DNA from: Methylocapsa aurea
GTDB taxonomy: Bacteria; Pseudomonadota; Alphaproteobacteria; Rhizobiales; Beijerinckiaceae
Direction: 5' to 3'
Length of the DNA: 64,000 nucleotides
Assembly: GCF_000746085.1 (NCBI RefSeq)
Contig: NZ_JQKO01000004.1
Coordinates: 62,001-126,000 of the forward strand
The notes beneath the pieces are model-generated. The model did no database searches. It was not told the DNA's origin and saw nothing but the letters and a program-made list of their open reading frames with translations. Made by a program: the position numbers and the translations under genes. Positions 7,685-15,758 of this stretch are shown here, piece after piece. Numbering within the stretch: position 1 is the first letter of the stretch; each line of letters begins with the position of its first letter.

Positions 7685-8410
7685 TCAGGGACCGGGGACT
7701 CGCAACGTGTCCGGAACGCGCGTGGTCTGAGCCGTCCCCGGAACCTGGAATTCAGCGGAATTCGGAGCCGGAGCGTTGCCCGAAAGCTTCTGCCTGACCG
7801 CCTCCGGCATATTGCGCTTGAGATCGGCGTCGAGTTCGTCAAGCTGTTTTGCTGTGATACCCGGTTTGTCGACAGCGGCGCGGGCGTCGTCAACTTTCTT
7901 CTGGAACTGGAGGAGTTTCTCCCGCTCCTGCTGAAGCTTTTGCTCATTCTCCTTGGCGGCTTTGAATGTTTCCCATTGTGGCCGGGAATCCGGGATGGCA
8001 TGGGGGTCTACGGTGTCGAGAGACAGTTCCGCGCCTCTCTGATCGAAGACGCGCTTGCCGTCTTCCGTCTTGAACACCATCCGGCCGTCCGGCAGCCGGA
8101 AAGCCGACGATTCAAGCTCTTCGCGGCGCTTGCGGGCGTCATCCAGGGCATGCTCGTTATCCATAAGGGCATGCACGACGCCCGTATCGTAGTCCTCAAG
8201 CTGGTTTCGGAACGTGGCAATCTGCCGGTCCGACGCCTCCATGAGGTCGTCGAAGAACTTCTTCTCTTCTTCTTCCTGATGCTGTTTTTGCTGCCTGTGT
8301 TCCTCGAAGACGCGTTCATTCTCCTCCTCAAGAGCGCGTGCCATACGGCGTTTGTAGGCCGCGTGCTCCTCGAATATCTCCATAAGCGTGAGTTGTTCCG
8401 CCAGTTCCAT
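7685..8410 (-). CDS. Coiled-coil hypothetical protein
   Basis: This is a 241-residue, highly charged protein. Residues about 1-105 and 150-185 are continuous heptad-like helices rich in Glu, Lys, Gln and Arg. Between them is a short globular piece (LPDGRMVFKTEDGKRVFDQ) and the C terminus is Pro/Thr-rich. It starts at the stop of the upstream secreted protein gene (overlap at 8410), so the two are probably one transcript. The inner motif FRLPDGR-x-VF looks like a small adaptor segment. I do not know its function. Confidence 0.65.
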   Translation of the reverse strand: MELAEQLTLMEIFEEHAAYKRRMARALEEENERVFEEHRQQKQHQEEEEKKFFDDLMEASDRQIATFRNQLEDYDTGVVHALMDNEHALDDARKRREELESSAFRLPDGRMVFKTEDGKRVFDQRGAELSLDTVDPHAIPDSRPQWETFKAAKENEQKLQQEREKLLQFQKKVDDARAAVDKPGITAKQLDELDADLKRNMPEAVRQKLSGNAPAPNSAEFQVPGTAQTTRVPDTLRVPGP

Positions 8411-8757
8411 CAGTCCCCGCAGCTCTTGGCCACCAATGCCCCGATAATCGCGCCGGGCGTAAATTCCGAGTACCGTCCGAAGGCAGCGTAGATCAGGTTA
8501 ATCGACTCCGGCTTCTCGTAAAACCAGTCGTAAATGCATTTCATGCTCTCGGTCTTCTTGCCATCCCGCTCATATCGGGCATAGGCCAGCCCTTCGACCA
8601 CGCCAGCGATGTACGGGTAGCGTTCCTCGGCTTTCATCTTCTCCATGACAACCTTGGCCGTGAAATCGGTGGCCCAAGCGCCCGTTCCTGTCAGGGGAAG
8701 GAGAACCAGAACTGTGGAAATATAGCCCCTGCGTTTACTTGTTTGACGATCGCTCAT
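8410..8757 (-). CDS. Exported Rap1a/Tai-like small protein
   Basis: The 115-residue protein has an N-terminal signal segment (ISTVLVLLPLTGTGAWA) and a compact helical domain with YIAGVVEGLAYARY, two cysteines, and a closing FTPGAIIGALVAKSCG. This pattern (Y-x-x-G-x-x-x-G-x-x-x-A, then Cys near the end) resembles the Rap1a/Tai fold used by secreted immunity proteins. It is co-directional with the coiled-coil gene. The immunity link is an analogy only; no matching toxin is visible nearby. Confidence 0.6.
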   Translation of the reverse strand: MSDRQTSKRRGYISTVLVLLPLTGTGAWATDFTAKVVMEKMKAEERYPYIAGVVEGLAYARYERDGKKTESMKCIYDWFYEKPESINLIYAAFGRYSEFTPGAIIGALVAKSCGD

Positions 8758-8947
8758 AATCGACCGAATACGTTTCTATTTTCGTAATTCTGATCGTTGT
8801 GCTATAATTATGCTGTATACTCTTGAATCTATGCAATTTTGCCCGCATGCGGAGCTTCGGAGCGGATTCGAAAATCGAGAGCACGGATAGGGTCGATTAT
8901 GTGCCAGGGCGCGTGGCCGTTCGCTGTCGCCAATTGATTGATTTAGA

Positions 8948-9526
8948 ATGACAAAAATTGGGTATTTGAGGGTATCGACACAGGAGCAGCGTCCGGATCG
9001 GCAGATCGAGGGCCTTCGGAACCGATGCGATTATCTTTATATGGAGACGCTCTCCGCCGTCAGTCCGCGACGGCCCATCTTTGAAACCGTTATCGAACGG
9101 CTCGGACCGGGAGATACTCTGGTCGTGTGGGACCTGGATCGAGCGTTTAGGTCGGTTCTCGACGCGGTCACGCAGGCGGAGCGACTCCGGCAGAAGGGCA
9201 TCGAGTTTCAGATCGCGAATCTTGAAATCGACACCGCGACGCCCGCCGGCATGCTGGTCTACACGGTGATGAGCGCCTTCGCCGAATTCGAGCGCCGTCT
9301 TCTGGTGCAGCGGACCAAAGAGGGACTGGCGGCGGCCCGAAGGCGCGGAACCCGCTTGGGCCGCCCGCCAAAGCTGGATGACGCGCAGCTCGATCAGGCT
9401 CGCCAACGGCTGTCGTCTGAAAATGAGACCACCGCAAGTATCGCGAAAGAATTCGGCGTGGCGCCCTGGACGCTGACACGATCCCTCCGGCGGCAATGTG
9501 CGAAGCCGCTTCCCTTAGGGCCGTAA
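8948..9526 (+). CDS. Serine recombinase of the resolvase/invertase family
   Basis: An intact 192-residue site-specific recombinase. The N terminus MTKIGYLRVSTQEQ carries the catalytic serine (S10), followed by VVWDLDRAFRS and the dimerisation helix with FAEFERRLLVQRTKEGL. The C terminus holds a Hin-type helix-turn-helix (SIAKEFGVAPWTLTRSL). The usual LDRLGRS is LDRAFRS here. The upstream 190 bp is AT-rich with TATAAT-like sequence and is shared with the divergent secreted-protein unit. No crossover site was identified. It may resolve multimers of the circular element or invert a segment. Confidence 0.85.
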   Translation: MTKIGYLRVSTQEQRPDRQIEGLRNRCDYLYMETLSAVSPRRPIFETVIERLGPGDTLVVWDLDRAFRSVLDAVTQAERLRQKGIEFQIANLEIDTATPAGMLVYTVMSAFAEFERRLLVQRTKEGLAAARRRGTRLGRPPKLDDAQLDQARQRLSSENETTASIAKEFGVAPWTLTRSLRRQCAKPLPLGP

Positions 9527-9649
9527 CTGCGGGCCACCCGAGGGCTTGAAAGCACTATCTGCTGTGGCCCGGGTCTATCTCAGAATGATTGAAAAATTGC
9601 CAGGCGCGTTTGAAGCCGATCCGCGAATTCCCGTTGCGCGAACACGCGC

Positions 9650-9979
9650 TCACCGCACTTGCGGTGCCGCAACCGCGCTATGCCGGCGTGGGCTGAAAGT
9701 GACGTTCACTTCGACATCCTCGTCGAGCTTGCCGAGGATCGCGATCATCCTGTCGAGCGTGAAGCGTCGAAGCTGGGCATTGCGGATGCGGGTGAACTCA
9801 GAGTGCGAAACGCCCGTCAGCTTCTCGGCGTCGCGTGTCGAAAGCTTGCGCTCGTCGAGAATGTTGATGATCTTCGCCGCCGTAATGGCGCGCGCCTGTT
9901 CGAGCCCCGCGTTAGGGTGTCCAAAGTCGCGGAAGACGTTGCCGCTGCCGCGCACCAGTTCCATGTCGTCGTTTTTCAT
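9650..9979 (-). CDS. XRE-family antitoxin (HigA-like), copy 1
   Basis: The 109-residue DNA-binding protein has a helix-turn-helix in residues about 45-75 (STRDAEKLTGVSHSEFTRI). Its N-terminal GSGNVFRDF motif is typical of antitoxins paired with Gp49-like toxins. Its start overlaps the toxin stop (ATGA). It is a clear paralogue of the protein at 20059-20385: the motifs GSGNVFRDF, LEQ-x-RAI, RIRNA and RFT-x-DR are shared. It should repress its own promoter through the palindrome at 10328-10349. Confidence 0.85.
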   Translation of the reverse strand: MKNDDMELVRGSGNVFRDFGHPNAGLEQARAITAAKIINILDERKLSTRDAEKLTGVSHSEFTRIRNAQLRRFTLDRMIAILGKLDEDVEVNVTFSPRRHSAVAAPQVR

Positions 9980-10320
9980 TTCAATGCCTCCTTCAATCGC
10001 TTGAGCCGTTCCCGGATAAGATCGACCTCCATTTGCGGTGTCTTGATCCCTGACTTCGATTTCTTCTGAAAGGCGTGGACCACCCAGATATCCGCGCCGA
10101 TCTTGACGGCATAGAGCGCACGGAACGCATCGCCGCGATACCGGAGCGCAATCTCGAACACACCGCCGTCAACACCCTTGAATGGCTTTGCCTTGTCAGA
10201 CTTGCCGCCCTCGGCCGCGAGGGTGAGCGCGTCGAGCATGTCGCTTTGCACGTCTTCGGGAAATTCCTCGAAGTCCTTCCGCGCCGCCTTGATCCATGAA
10301 ATCAGCCTCGTGTCTCTCAT
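9976..10320 (-). CDS. RelE/ParE-superfamily toxin (Gp49-like), copy 1
   Basis: This is a toxin of the phage-derived Gp49-like (HigB) type, with the core ISWIKAARKDFEEFP, ALRYRGDAFRALYAV, and the family tail VHAFQKKSKSGIKTP. Proteins of this family cleave mRNA at the ribosome. The start is placed at 10320 because a longer frame would begin inside the operator palindrome. It is first in an operon with the antitoxin, an order typical of HigBA. It is very similar to the toxin at 20382-20729. Confidence 0.85.
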   Translation of the reverse strand: MRDTRLISWIKAARKDFEEFPEDVQSDMLDALTLAAEGGKSDKAKPFKGVDGGVFEIALRYRGDAFRALYAVKIGADIWVVHAFQKKSKSGIKTPQMEVDLIRERLKRLKEALK

Positions 10321-10327
10321 TAAGCCT

Positions 10328-10349
10328 ATGGTGACAAATTTGTCACCAT
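10328..10349. promoter_or_regulatory. Palindromic operator of HigBA-like module 1
   Basis: A perfect 22-bp palindrome with half-site ATGGTGACAAA sits 8 bp upstream of the toxin start codon. Its position and symmetry fit a binding site for the dimeric antitoxin. Confidence 0.75.
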
Positions 10350-10356
10350 TTTGCAA

Positions 10357-10990
10357 GTCCTTTGTTCATCCCCGCAAAATACACTCGGTCGGAAGAACTT
10401 TGCATCGCTCGAAAAATGAGCCTGAAGCAACGGTTTATAGCCATTTTTGCCCGAGGCTCTTCCAATCGGCCGATCGGGGCGTCAGCCCGTATGGATTCAT
10501 GCCTGTCCGCTGGCTGATATCTCTTGCAACAGGCCACGCAAGCGCCCGTCACCCGGTCCCGTCCGTGCTTTCCTGAGGCTTCCTCCTCACAGGGCAGAAC
10601 AGGCAATAACCGCCGCCCGGCCATCACAGTTGACAGGACGGGCAGACATCCCACCTTCGTTCCATATCTCGCAGGACGCCGCACCGGTTCCAGACCAATT
10701 CCCCGTTGTGAATTCAATGCCAGACGCTTCGGGGCCTTTGGTTTCACGACAGATTGCAGTGCTTCCCGTGTTGATCCCGTATGCATGCCGCCGCTCCATC
10801 ACCGGGCTTGATCCCGCACGCCAGCCTTGAGTGCCAACCTATCGGAACGCGGCCCTATGGCCGCAAGCACTTCTTCGGTTCCCCCTGAAGGTCTCCCCCA
10901 AACAAGCGCGTTGCGCCCGGTCCTATGCGCTCCGCTCACGGAAAGGCACGGCTGGCATGGGGTCAGCCCGGAACTTAAAGGAGCAAGACA
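10357..10990. other. Long stretch without a convincing gene
   Basis: About 630 bp. Open frames exist on both strands but have no recognisable domain and poor start signals. The last 20 bases provide the ribosome site of the next gene. The region may be a leader, a decayed gene or a non-coding RNA locus. A 13-bp sequence CCCGTATGCATGC occurs here (near 10774) and again near 17655. Confidence 0.4.
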
Positions 10991-11218
10991 ATGGCTTACG
11001 GCAAAAACAACACGAAGAAAGCACCACAACGCGAAACCACACCGCCGACACTGATCGCCTGGCACGTTTCGGAGCGCGGAGAAAAGAAGTTCTGGAACCG
11101 CATCGGCGCTGCCTGGGAGCACGAAGACGGCGAGGGCCTGACCCTGCAACTCGACCTGCTCCCGGCCACAGGTGGCCGCATCGTTCTCCGCAAACCGAAG
11201 GAGGACGAACAGGCCTGA
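10991..11218 (+). CDS. Small conserved-looking element protein
   Basis: The 75-residue protein has a basic N terminus and a compact domain containing AWHVSERGEKKFWNRIGAAWEHEDGEGLTLQLDLLP and RIVLRKP in two blocks. The pattern W-H-V then W-x-RIG-x-AW is typical of short single-domain proteins seen in proteobacterial plasmids and integrative elements; their function is unknown. AAAGGAG lies 7 bases before the ATG, and a strong terminator follows at once, so it is probably a single, well-expressed gene. Confidence 0.75.
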   Translation: MAYGKNNTKKAPQRETTPPTLIAWHVSERGEKKFWNRIGAAWEHEDGEGLTLQLDLLPATGGRIVLRKPKEDEQA

Positions 11219-11224
11219 ACGAAG

Positions 11225-11256
11225 AGGAGCCGGGTTCGCCCGGCTCCTTTCTCTTT
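11225..11256 (+). terminator. Intrinsic terminator
   Basis: Perfect 10-bp arms AGGAGCCGGG and CCCGGCTCCT with a TTCG tetraloop, followed by TTCTCTTT. Confidence 0.88.
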
Positions 11257-11345
11257 CACTCAACGCCCACACATGGACTCCTCAGCGCGTTCGGATTAGG
11301 CGTCTCCAGCTGCCTGAACACGGGCCGCTGAATGGGGACAATCTC

Positions 11346-11726
11346 ATGCAACGTCCTTTTCCGCTGATTATTCCGGCGCTCGTCGTGCTGACTTCGCCAG
11401 CCGCCGCCGAGATGTTCGGCGAGGATTACCCGCCGTGCGGGGACCGATCCAATACCGCCGACATCGTCGATTGCATCGAGGCAAAAACCAAAGTCTGGGA
11501 CGAGCGGCTGAACAAAGCTTACAAGGATTTACCGCAGCGGCTCGACGCCCGGCAGCTCGGCCCGTTGAAGGAGGCGCAACGCCACTGGGTCAAGTTCCGG
11601 GACGCGAATTGTACTTTTTACGACTCGCAGGAAGGGACCATCCGCCAGATTCAGGCCGCCGAATGCATGCGCTCCATGACCAAGGACCGGGCGCTCGAAC
11701 TCGAAAGCGCGATGAAATTCGATTGA
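11346..11726 (+). CDS. Exported LprI/DUF1311-type protein
   Basis: The 126-residue protein has a signal peptide (PFPLIIPALVVLTSPAAA) and a DUF1311 (lysozyme inhibitor LprI N-terminal) domain with paired cysteines: IVDCIEAKTKVWDERLNKAY, then LKEAQRHWVKFRDANC and AAECM. Proteins of this family in Mycobacterium inhibit lysozyme; most others are uncharacterised periplasmic proteins. The start at 11346 gives a normal signal peptide and follows a GGGGACA. The gene stands alone between a terminator and the converging antitoxin gene. Confidence 0.8.
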   Translation: MQRPFPLIIPALVVLTSPAAAEMFGEDYPPCGDRSNTADIVDCIEAKTKVWDERLNKAYKDLPQRLDARQLGPLKEAQRHWVKFRDANCTFYDSQEGTIRQIQAAECMRSMTKDRALELESAMKFD

Positions 11727-11767
11727 CCAATGGAGATAAATGTACTCGTTGCCCGGAGGGCGGACCT

Positions 11768-12121
11768 CTACAGGATCACTTCAAGTCCCTTGCGGCGAAT
11801 CACGTTCAGCAGAACGAGCGCAGCACCTGTCGGCCGTTTCGCGCCGCGTTCCAGTTGCGAGACATAGCCGACCGTCAGGTTGAGATGACGCGCGAACACC
11901 GCCTGGCTTAAATGCGCCTTCTCCCTCAACGCCCGAATTTCTTCGCCCGTTATCGGCTCGGCTTTCGGCACTTCATTCTCTCCGAGATGCCGCATGGTGA
12001 TTTTCGCGTAAGCCCCCTCATCGAGCAGCTCGCCGCGCCGCATGTCCCTGGCTGTTTCAAGCAGGGCTTTCGTCAGCCGGCTAGGTTTCTTTTTTTCTCT
12101 GGTCATTTTTGCTTTGGTCAT
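11768..12121 (-). CDS. XRE-family antitoxin (HigA2-like)
   Basis: This 117-residue protein has a basic N terminus that would contact the toxin, the PITGEEIRALREKAHLSQ linker, and a canonical helix-turn-helix (QAVFARHLNLTVGYVSQLERG) followed by a dimerisation helix. It overlaps the toxin gene by about 40 bp; a second ATG at 12106 is also possible. It forms a toxin-first HigBA-type operon, distinct from the two Gp49-type modules. Confidence 0.85.
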   Translation of the reverse strand: MTKAKMTREKKKPSRLTKALLETARDMRRGELLDEGAYAKITMRHLGENEVPKAEPITGEEIRALREKAHLSQAVFARHLNLTVGYVSQLERGAKRPTGAALVLLNVIRRKGLEVIL

Positions 12122-12485
12122 TGTCTACCTCCTGCACAAAACCGTCCGCTACAGCGCGAGCAAGCTTTGCGTCATTTGCCGTGAGCCACCCCGCCGCGAT
12201 GTCTTGCAGCGTCGACAATTCGTCGTCATCGATGTTCTCGCGCTCGCTTTTGGCGAAGCCGTAAAGGAATATCGCCCGACTGCCTCGCCGGTACGCGATC
12301 AGCATGCGGTAGCCGCCCGACCGGCCCTGTCCCTTTCTGGCGACCCTCTGTTTGATGATGTCACCACCCAGTTCTCCATCGACAAGGCCGCGCTCCGCGC
12401 GCTCTATCGCTTCGCGCAAGCTGTCGTCGCCGATCCGTTCCCGCCGTGCGTAGCGCACGAACCATTTCGTTTTAAAAATCCGCAA
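12081..12485 (-). CDS. RelE-like toxin (HigB2 type)
   Basis: The 134-residue protein matches the RelE-like family that pairs with HigA2: N-terminal FKTKWFVRYARRE, a central IIKQRVARKGQGRSGGYRML with the basic catalytic patch, and IFLYGFAKSERENI. It is expected to cleave mRNA. The region upstream (12490-12530) is very AT-rich and contains repeated ATAGTT/AACTAT pieces, likely the operator-promoter. Confidence 0.85.
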   Translation of the reverse strand: MRIFKTKWFVRYARRERIGDDSLREAIERAERGLVDGELGGDIIKQRVARKGQGRSGGYRMLIAYRRGSRAIFLYGFAKSERENIDDDELSTLQDIAAGWLTANDAKLARAVADGFVQEVDNDQSKNDQRKKET

Positions 12486-12587
12486 ATAGCCCTCATAACA
12501 ATATAAACTATAACACTATGAACTATACTTGGCAAGGAAGTTTTTGCCATACCATCGAATGCAGCCCCGCGCGGACTATCCGGCCAT

Positions 12588-12824
12588 TCAGCCCCTGCGC
12601 CAGATGAACGGCGGCCAGTCCAGCGCAAAGAGCTTCACCGCAGGGCATTCCCCGGCAAACGCGACTTTCCGCCAGCCCTGCACTCCGATGTAAAAGCATT
12701 GCGTGTAGCGAATGCATTTTCGCCCGTCGGTGTCGCATTGATAGGTCGTCAGCAGATGCGGCGTGCCGATCTGCGACGCCGCCATGCAAATTCCAAGCAC
12801 TACAACCGCTCCGTTGATCTTCAC
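12588..12824 (-). CDS. Small exported hypothetical protein
   Basis: The 78-residue protein has a short signal segment (GAVVVLGICMAASQIG) and a mature part with four cysteines (YQCDTDGRKC, TQCF, GEC) that could form two disulphides. It starts with GTG, eight bases after an AAAGAG. The function is unknown. It is one of several small secreted proteins in this element. Confidence 0.55.
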   Translation of the reverse strand: MKINGAVVVLGICMAASQIGTPHLLTTYQCDTDGRKCIRYTQCFYIGVQGWRKVAFAGECPAVKLFALDWPPFIWRRG

Positions 12825-12870
12825 GGCTATTCTCTTTCGCCATTATGCACATGACTCCGGGAGCGCGTTT

Positions 12871-13380
12871 TCAGCGTTCCCTTTTCCCCGGCAGCAACTT
12901 CCGGCTCTGCCCGATCGCGAGCCGTGCGGACGACCCGGACCGCGCCGCATCGAGGGCTTCGAGTGGCTCTGTCCAGAATTTCCCGCCGCAGCTGTCGCGG
13001 CAGATAAAGGAACGGCCGGTCTTGCGGGCGCCGCAGACCAACGTTTTGCATCGGGCGCAGAGCGTCCAGCCCGAGTCGGCCGCGCACCAGGCGCAAGACA
13101 CCGTCGAGACATCCACATCCTCGGTCCGGACCCGGAGCGCTTCCGCCGGGCGCAAAAGCCCCTGCAGCCGCTCTATCGTCGACTGATGCGATTCAGTCTT
13201 GTCGATGCTCTCGCACCGGAAACGCTGCGCCGCAGAATAGCGGGCGAAGGTCACGCGAAACGCGCGGTCGTGCCTCGCGCAGGCAAAATCGAGCACGAAA
13301 CGCTCCGGCGTGCCCGTCGCCTCCCGCAGCCTGGCAAGCTCCTTTTCCCGCTTGATCGCCAGTTCAGATTTATGGCTCAT
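12871..13380 (-). CDS. Multi-zinc-ribbon protein near the coupling-protein operon
   Basis: About 169 residues. The N-terminal half is charged and helical. The C-terminal half holds a dense series of metal-binding pairs: CAWCAAD, LCARCKTLVC and ICRDSC. This could bind two zinc ions and resembles C-terminal zinc domains of adaptor proteins. The ATG at 13380 overlaps the stop of the J-domain gene (ATGA) and has a GGA-rich ribosome site, so it is the third gene of the unit formed with the coupling protein. The function is not known. Confidence 0.65.
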   Translation of the reverse strand: MSHKSELAIKREKELARLREATGTPERFVLDFACARHDRAFRVTFARYSAAQRFRCESIDKTESHQSTIERLQGLLRPAEALRVRTEDVDVSTVSCAWCAADSGWTLCARCKTLVCGARKTGRSFICRDSCGGKFWTEPLEALDAARSGSSARLAIGQSRKLLPGKRER

Positions 13381-13913
13381 TTCTTCCATCCTTTTCGCTT
13401 GAGAATGAGGGCGCGCGCGGCTGTGGCCTGTTGCGCCAGAAAGTCGGAACCGCCCTTGTCGGGATGGACGCCCAGCATGATCCGCTTGAACCGCGCATCC
13501 AGGTCCTGCCGGGTAAAGGGTTCCGTCAAAGCGAGCAGGCTCAACGCATCGGCATAGTCGTCACGCGCGGCTTCGCCTTGTCCCGCCATCTGGCGGCGGA
13601 ACTCGTCCCACGGCATGCTGTCGCGGAATTCCGCGCGCCAGATCTTCCGCTGGGCGCGCAACTCCGCAGCTATGGCCACCCATTTTTCGGCGTGGTCGAG
13701 CGCATATTCGAAGGGCCATGCCGCCGCGACCGCGAGCGCTTCGCCGGCGATATCGGAAAGCTCCATTGACAGGCTGATGAGACGCGCCAGCAGCCCCCAT
13801 GCCGCACGGGCCACACTCATCGAAAGCACGAACAAAAAATACAGGACGACGGCGATGCCAAAGAGGTTGCACGGCATGCAGGTATCCGCGCCATGCGACA
13901 GTGCGGACGTCAT
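13377..13913 (-). CDS. Membrane-anchored protein with C-terminal J domain
   Basis: The 178-residue protein has an N-terminal transmembrane segment (about residues 17-35), a helical middle, and a C-terminal J-like domain with the HPD motif at residues 150-152 inside LGVHPDKGGSD. J domains stimulate Hsp70 ATPase; here the domain lies at the end of the protein on the cytoplasmic side. Its start overlaps the stop of the coupling protein gene by four bases and its own stop overlaps the zinc-ribbon gene. This suggests that it helps the coupling protein handle or unfold transfer substrates, by inference. Confidence 0.8.
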   Translation of the reverse strand: MTSALSHGADTCMPCNLFGIAVVLYFLFVLSMSVARAAWGLLARLISLSMELSDIAGEALAVAAAWPFEYALDHAEKWVAIAAELRAQRKIWRAEFRDSMPWDEFRRQMAGQGEAARDDYADALSLLALTEPFTRQDLDARFKRIMLGVHPDKGGSDFLAQQATAARALILKRKGWKK

Positions 13914-15757
13914 TGCGAATCTCCATTTTCGAAAGGGTCGGGCATGTAGCGCCCGCGTGGAAACAGCTTGTCGTAAGGCGTCCGGCGCAGCAGGAACGCT
14001 TCGCCTGTCTCTGTGAACACGGCCATGTTGCCACTGGCGCGGCTTGTCGCTTTGGCAAGCTCCTGCGCGTCGCGCAGGTTTGCGGCTCCCGCCAGTTCCC
14101 AGTCATAGCCTTCGGGGCCGCGCATCTTGCGCCATAGAACCCGCTTGCCGAGGCGCTCGGACAAATATCGCGCCGTGGTCTGATCGTTCATCGCGAAGGC
14201 CTGCCACATGCCGGCATTGCCCATGAATGTTTCCCAGTTTTGGGGATAGATCTCCTGAACCTGGCCGAGGTTCTGAATGATCGGCCACAGCTTGACGCCG
14301 TAGCCCGCCATCAGGCCCGCAGCCTTCGCCAGCTGCTGGAGACGCCCGAGGGCGTAGAATTCATCGAGCAGGAACAGCGTCGCGTATTTGCGTTTTCGCC
14401 CTTCGGCGGCCGCGTGGAGGGCAAGGTTGACGAACAGGCGCAGGAATCGGCTGTGTATTTCCAGATATTGCGGCGGCAGCACCAGATAGATCGTCGTCGC
14501 GCCGTTGTTCAGATCCTGCAAATTAAAGTCCGACGGGGCGAGGGTCCGGCGCATGCCCGTGCTGTCCAGCCATTTCGTATGAGAGATGGCCGTTGCGATG
14601 ACATCGCCTTTGGCATTCTTGCCGGCCTGCAGAACCAGCGACGCAGCCGCCTGCGCCAGCCCGCCCATTTCCTCCATGCCCCGGAAGGGAGGGTTCGCCT
14701 CCGGGTTGCTTTCGAGCGGCGGCCCGTCGGGATGGATGAGGAGATCTCGCACCGTGCCGAGATGCTTGTCCTCCTTCGGAATGTCCGGGCTCATCACAAC
14801 GTAATCGATCAGGCCGCTGATGATGACTCTCGCTGAAATGTCGAAGAAATTGTCCTTCGCTTTTGTATCGGGAACGACGAGCGCGTCCGCGATCAGCTCG
14901 ACGCGCTCCGCATAATCGTCGGCGCCGGGGTCGAGGCTGGCCAGCGGATTGAAGCGCGCCTTGCAGTCTTGCAGCAGAGGATCGCGGATTTCACCCAGGG
15001 GATCGAGAATCCGCACCGTCTGACCGAGCGGATGCGTCAGACCTTTCCCGCCCTTGCCGCGCGCCAATGCGGTGACAAGGGCATTCTGACCCTTCGGGTC
15101 GATGACGAGGGCCGAGCCGCGCCAGGTGATGAGATTGGGAATAATGACCGAGCGGCCCTTGCCCGCGCGGTTGGTCGCAATCGTGCAGACATGGCGGTCG
15201 TCGCTGAAACCGACGATCCATTTGGGATCGTACATCGATGCGCCCAGCAGCACCTGTCCCGGCCGCCACGGATTCGCCCATTCATCCAGCAGCCCGGAGA
15301 AACGCGACGTGCCGCCCAGCCCGACATGCCGCCCCGCCAGGAACCAGCGCAGCGGACGGGTCGCGCGGCCGAGCAAGATCTTGAACGGCCGCATCCCGCC
15401 CCATGCGAGCAGGGCGGCCATGCCTGCGGTTAGCACGGTCTCGCCGGTCCACGGCTGCAACGCCAGGCCGATCGACGCCGCCAGCACGATAAACGCCGCC
15501 CAATGCGCGGCCCAGCCGATGACCCGCCGTCCAGCAGCCGACTGCCACATGCCAGCGGTGCGCTGGTTCGTCATCGAGTCTTGCAGCCCGGCGGCCGCGA
15601 CCACCCCGCAGAGCATCAGCCCCCCAAGGATCGCCGGGCCGTTTGAGTAAAGCTGGCGGGCATAAGCCGCCGGTGCATGGTGCAACAGGAACTGCGAAAA
15701 CGGGTCCGCAAACTGTAACCAGACGAACCCGCACGCGATGGCGACAATCAGGCCCAT
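13910..15757 (-). CDS. VirD4/TraG-type IV coupling protein
   Basis: The 615-residue protein has N-terminal membrane segments (residues about 1-130), a Walker A variant in TNRAGKGRSVIIPNLI and the Walker B LFLLDEFYALGR, followed by the usual late motif with Q-x-L-x-Q-x-x-x-Y. Such ATPases link the relaxosome to the secretion channel in conjugation. The start at 15757 gives the membrane anchor directly; a longer frame overlaps the SprT gene. It is followed by the J-domain and zinc-ribbon genes with 4-bp overlaps. With the relaxase 3 kb away it makes the element transferable if a channel is supplied. Confidence 0.92.
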   Translation of the reverse strand: MGLIVAIACGFVWLQFADPFSQFLLHHAPAAYARQLYSNGPAILGGLMLCGVVAAAGLQDSMTNQRTAGMWQSAAGRRVIGWAAHWAAFIVLAASIGLALQPWTGETVLTAGMAALLAWGGMRPFKILLGRATRPLRWFLAGRHVGLGGTSRFSGLLDEWANPWRPGQVLLGASMYDPKWIVGFSDDRHVCTIATNRAGKGRSVIIPNLITWRGSALVIDPKGQNALVTALARGKGGKGLTHPLGQTVRILDPLGEIRDPLLQDCKARFNPLASLDPGADDYAERVELIADALVVPDTKAKDNFFDISARVIISGLIDYVVMSPDIPKEDKHLGTVRDLLIHPDGPPLESNPEANPPFRGMEEMGGLAQAAASLVLQAGKNAKGDVIATAISHTKWLDSTGMRRTLAPSDFNLQDLNNGATTIYLVLPPQYLEIHSRFLRLFVNLALHAAAEGRKRKYATLFLLDEFYALGRLQQLAKAAGLMAGYGVKLWPIIQNLGQVQEIYPQNWETFMGNAGMWQAFAMNDQTTARYLSERLGKRVLWRKMRGPEGYDWELAGAANLRDAQELAKATSRASGNMAVFTETGEAFLLRRTPYDKLFPRGRYMPDPFENGDSQ

Positions 15758-15758
15758 A

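Noticed and set aside
10343-10786. Minus-strand frame of 147 codons upstream of HigBA module 1
   Set aside because: It begins and ends without a ribosome site, has unusual Arg/Pro composition and overlaps the operator.
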